DNA of 64,000 nucleotides from positions 5,575,501 through 5,639,500 of the forward strand of contig NZ_CP042176.1 of assembly GCF_005937885.2 (NCBI RefSeq), written 5' to 3'. Below, piece after piece: positions 61,449 through 64,000 of the stretch. This stretch comes from Bradyrhizobium sp. KBS0727. GTDB lineage: Bacteria > Pseudomonadota > Alphaproteobacteria > Rhizobiales > Xanthobacteraceae. A program made the translations under genes and the position numbers. Each line of letters starts with the position of its first letter. Position 1 is the stretch's first letter. The notes below the pieces were generated by a model, which was given only the letters and a program-made list of their open reading frames with translations, made no database searches and had not been told where the DNA came from.

Positions 61449-62216
61449 ATGCCCCTTCTCGCCAACCACATCGCCGTCGTCACCGGCGCGGGCTCCGGCA
61501 TCGGGCGCGCGATCGCCAACGGCTATGCCCGCGAGGGCGCGCGGGTGGTGCTGCTCGACTTGAACGAGAAGGCGGCGTCCGACGTCGCCACGGAGATCCG
61601 CGACGCCGGCGGCAATGCGGAAAGCATGGCGCTCGACGTCAGCCAACGCGACGACTGTTTCGCGATGGCGAAGACCATCGCCGACAAGGTCGGGCAGGTC
61701 TCGATCCTCGTCAACAATGCCGGCATCGCCCGCCGCAACGGCATGCTGGGTGCGGCCGAAGCCGTGATCAACGATTGGGAAGACATCATCGCGATCAACC
61801 TCAATGGCGTCTTCAACGTGACCTACGCCTTCCTAGAGCCGTTGCGGGCCTTGAAGGGACGCATCGTCAATATCGGCTCGATCCAGTCCTTCATGCATCT
61901 GAAGACGCCGAGTTCGCCGGCCTATACTGCGTCCAAGCACGGCGTGCTCGGCTTCACCAAGGCGCTCGCGGCCGAACTCGGCAAGGACGGCGTGCGCGTC
62001 AACGCGATCGGCCCGGGCTTCATCGAGACGCCGCTGAACGCCAATGTGCGCGCCAATAATCCGGAGCTGGCAAAGGTCTTCGTCGCCCACACCCCGCTCG
62101 GCCGTGCCGGCATCGCCGAAGACATCGTCGGCCCCGCCATCTTCCTCGCCTCCGACATGTCGGCCTATGTCTCCGGCTCGATCGTGATGGTCGACGGCGG
62201 CTACCGGACCATCTGA
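61449..62216 (+). CDS. classical SDR oxidoreductase
   Basis: 255 residues with TGAGSGIGRAIA, NNAG, the catalytic Ser/Tyr/Lys set (IGSIQSF, then YTASKHG) and C-terminal SGSIVMVDGGYRTI. AGAGGAAA precedes the ATG. The following P450 gene starts seven bases after the stop, so the two are probably one operon and act in one pathway. Confidence 0.92.
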   Translation: MPLLANHIAVVTGAGSGIGRAIANGYAREGARVVLLDLNEKAASDVATEIRDAGGNAESMALDVSQRDDCFAMAKTIADKVGQVSILVNNAGIARRNGMLGAAEAVINDWEDIIAINLNGVFNVTYAFLEPLRALKGRIVNIGSIQSFMHLKTPSSPAYTASKHGVLGFTKALAAELGKDGVRVNAIGPGFIETPLNANVRANNPELAKVFVAHTPLGRAGIAEDIVGPAIFLASDMSAYVSGSIVMVDGGYRTI

Positions 62217-62223
62217 GCCCGCC

Positions 62224-63393
62224 ATGTCCAACGCCCCGCATTTCGACATCGACGTACCGGCATTCTGGGCCGATCCCTATCCGACGCTGGCGCGGATGCG
62301 CAAGGAAGCGCCGATCGCGTTCGTGCCGCAGCTCAACTCCACGGTGTTCACGCGGCGCGACGACATCTTCACGCAGGAGAAGCGCATCGACGTGTTCTCC
62401 TCGCACCAGCCGGCCGGCCTGATGAACGTGCTGATGGGGCACAACATGATGCGCAAGGACGGCGATGCGCACATGGCGGAGCGGACCGCGATGTTCCCGG
62501 CGGTGTCGCCGCGCACGGTGCGCGACACCTGGGTCCGGCAGTTTCAGACCCATGCCGACCGCATCCTCGACCAACTCGCGCCGCGCGTCTCCGCCGATCT
62601 CTGCAAGGCGTTCGCGTTGCCGCTGTCGGCCGAATGCCTGAAGGACGTCACCGGCCTCACCAACATGCGCTTCGAGGACATGGATGCGTGGTCGCAGGCG
62701 ATGATCGACGGCATCGCCAACTATACCGGCAACAGGGAAGTCGAGGCGCGCTGCCATGCCGCCACCGCGGGCATCGATGCCGCGATCGACGACATGATTC
62801 CGGTGGTGACGAAGCATCCGAACACCTCGATCCTCAGCGTGCTGCTCGCCGCCGGCCAGCCGATGGAAAGCATCCGCGCCAATATCAAGCTGGCGATCTC
62901 CGGCGGCCAGAACGAGCCGCGCGACGCCATATCCGGCGCGATCTGGGCGCTGCTGACCCATCCCGACCAGCTCGCGCTGGTGCAGGGCGGCCAGGCAAAA
63001 TGGCTCGACGTGTTCGAGGAATATGCGCGCTGGATCGCGCCGATCGGCATGTCGCCGCGCCGGGTGGCAAAGCCGTGGTCCTATGGCGGCGTCGACTTCG
63101 AGCCCGAGGACCGCGTGTTCTTCATGTTCGGCTCGGCCAATCGCGACGAGGCCTGCTTCGCCGATCCTGATCGTTTCGACGTGACGCGCAACACCCAGAA
63201 GAGCATCGCATTCGGCGCCGGGCCGCACTATTGCGCCGGCGCCTTTGCGTCCCGCGCCATGGTGGCCGACGTCGCCCTGCCCGGCATCTTCGCCCGATTG
63301 AAGGGCTTGCGGCTGGACGCGCGCGAGCCGGTGCGGATCGGCGGCTGGGCGTTTCGCGGCCTGCTCAACCTGCCGGTCGAATGGGACGCCTGA
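62224..63393 (+). CDS. cytochrome P450 with atypical I-helix
   Basis: 389 residues, class I soluble bacterial type without a TM anchor. The haem signature is FGAGPHYCAG (ligand Cys337), and the ExxR motif is EYAR (266-269). The I-helix reads AISGGQNEPRDAI (residues 225-236), lacking the usual acid-Thr pair of the AGxxT motif. No ferredoxin is adjacent. It probably hydroxylates a product or precursor of the SDR encoded just upstream. Confidence 0.93.
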   Translation: MSNAPHFDIDVPAFWADPYPTLARMRKEAPIAFVPQLNSTVFTRRDDIFTQEKRIDVFSSHQPAGLMNVLMGHNMMRKDGDAHMAERTAMFPAVSPRTVRDTWVRQFQTHADRILDQLAPRVSADLCKAFALPLSAECLKDVTGLTNMRFEDMDAWSQAMIDGIANYTGNREVEARCHAATAGIDAAIDDMIPVVTKHPNTSILSVLLAAGQPMESIRANIKLAISGGQNEPRDAISGAIWALLTHPDQLALVQGGQAKWLDVFEEYARWIAPIGMSPRRVAKPWSYGGVDFEPEDRVFFMFGSANRDEACFADPDRFDVTRNTQKSIAFGAGPHYCAGAFASRAMVADVALPGIFARLKGLRLDAREPVRIGGWAFRGLLNLPVEWDA

Positions 63394-63422
63394 TCATTCC
63401 ACGCCGTGAGGGAAGACGCCTG

Positions 63423-63689
63423 TTACCCGAACCTTGCCCGTGGGCGCTCCTTCGCCTTGGCGGCCTCGACCTCGCGGTCGCGCGCCGGCGCCTGGGTCTG
63501 CAGCGACGCCAGCAGGCGTCTCGCGCTGTCGGAGACTTCAGAGACCGCTCGGTTGAAGGCCTCGGCGTTGGCCTGTGAGGGCGAGTTGAAGCCGGAAAGC
63601 TTGCGCACGAATTGCAGCGCCGAGGCATGGATTTCCGCATGCGTCGCCGGCGGCTCGAAATTGAACAGCGTCTTGATGTTGCGGCACAT
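63423..63689 (-). CDS. DUF2277-family protein
   Basis: 88 residues beginning MCRNIKTLFNFEPPATHAEI and including FNRAVSEVSDSARRLLASLQ, the DUF2277 pattern. GGAGG sits eight bases before the ATG at 63689, preferable to the ATG two codons earlier. Cytoplasmic, helical; function unknown. Confidence 0.85.
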   Translation of the reverse strand: MCRNIKTLFNFEPPATHAEIHASALQFVRKLSGFNSPSQANAEAFNRAVSEVSDSARRLLASLQTQAPARDREVEAAKAKERPRARFG

Positions 63690-63821
63690 GGTCATCTCCT
63701 CCGCCCGGAATTCAGCCCTGCCGTCTCCAAGGACGAGCGGCCGGCACAAATCCCGACAATGCCGGCCCATTCTGTCATAGAATGGGCGAAGCGTTCACCC
63801 CTCGGCAAAGGCGAGTTCCCG

Positions 63822-64000
63822 ATGAGCCATGTGACTTACAAGGTCGTCCAGCATGACGGCGGCTGGGCCTACACCGTCAACGGCGTCTTCTCCGAACCGT
63901 TTCCGAATCGCGGCGCGGCGCTCGCCGCTGCGCGGCGCGTGGCGGCGGAGCAACGGGTTCCCGGCCGCACCGAAGCCATTCAATACGAGACCGAGGACGG
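63822..64000 (+). CDS. DUF2188-like protein, truncated by the window edge
   Basis: At least 59 residues: SHVTYKVVQHDGGWAYTV, then SEPFPNRGAALAAARRVAAEQ, the small DUF2188 domain. AAGGCGAG lies upstream of the ATG. The stop lies beyond the window. Confidence 0.75.
   Translation, partial: MSHVTYKVVQHDGGWAYTVNGVFSEPFPNRGAALAAARRVAAEQRVPGRTEAIQYETED

Overview
The window is a GC-rich alphaproteobacterial chromosome segment, most likely Bradyrhizobium or a close relative in the Nitrobacteraceae. I base this on gene families I associate with that group: many orphan ABC solute-binding proteins, an Omp25/31-type beta-barrel, an extensin-like lipoprotein, DUF2277, DUF4403 and GcrA-like proteins, and dense REP/BIME repeats. 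No rRNA, tRNA, CRISPR array or prophage was seen. Identification rests on reading the sequence and on memory of families; no database search was possible.

Layout. 0-9.3 kb: end of an EamA-type transporter, an ABC exporter preceded by a possible 23-codon leader ORF, an outer-membrane beta-barrel, an EmrAB-type efflux pair diverging from its TetR regulator around a perfect 21-bp palindrome, and a membrane diguanylate cyclase. 9.4-13.8 kb: a tetR-led operon for a molybdenum hydroxylase, with the [2Fe-2S] and Mo subunits fused and a separate PaoB-like FAD subunit. 13.8-14.5 kb: a REP-associated tyrosine transposase (RAYT) between two identical inverted REP hairpins. 14.5-20.7 kb: envelope and secreted proteins, including a caspase-fold protein and a FecR-domain protein. 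20.8-26.6 kb: a NUDIX hydrolase and a lipid-flavoured cluster (phosphatidylserine decarboxylase, class III aminotransferase, Mpo1/DUF962-like membrane protein, PmtA-like methyltransferase, GT4 glycosyltransferase). 26.7-33.8 kb: single genes of mixed type.

33.8-37.8 kb is an accessory islet: a complete IS110-family (IS1111-subgroup-like) element, then soxD and soxC, then an internally deleted IS5-family transposase. 37.8-43.9 kb: a PQQ-sorbosone-dehydrogenase-like gene and a LivKHMGF-type ABC operon. 44-51.6 kb: DUF4403 protein, MmyB-type XRE regulator diverging from an SDR, orphan ABC binding protein, dodecin, two PRC-barrel proteins, a zinc-ribbon-like protein. 51.6-57.5 kb: a lytic transglycosylase, then the thiamine operon thiO-thiS-thiG-thiE-thiC under one TPP riboswitch whose P1 stem overlaps the thiO ribosome-binding site. 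57.6-60.4 kb is repeat-rich: a truncated TIR-domain gene, several REP/BIME elements, a structured non-coding repeat, and two copies of one BIME in opposite orientation. 60.4-64 kb: DUF2380 protein, small secreted protein, an SDR-cytochrome P450 pair, DUF2277 protein, and the start of a DUF2188-like gene.

The signals most worth following are the IS1111-like element with its long non-coding 3' end (possible bridge/seekRNA), the RAYT and its REP family, the lipid cluster with the Mpo1-like protein, the structured repeat at 58.6-59.2 kb, the TIR remnant, the unannotated small ORFs, and the P450 with an unusual I-helix.
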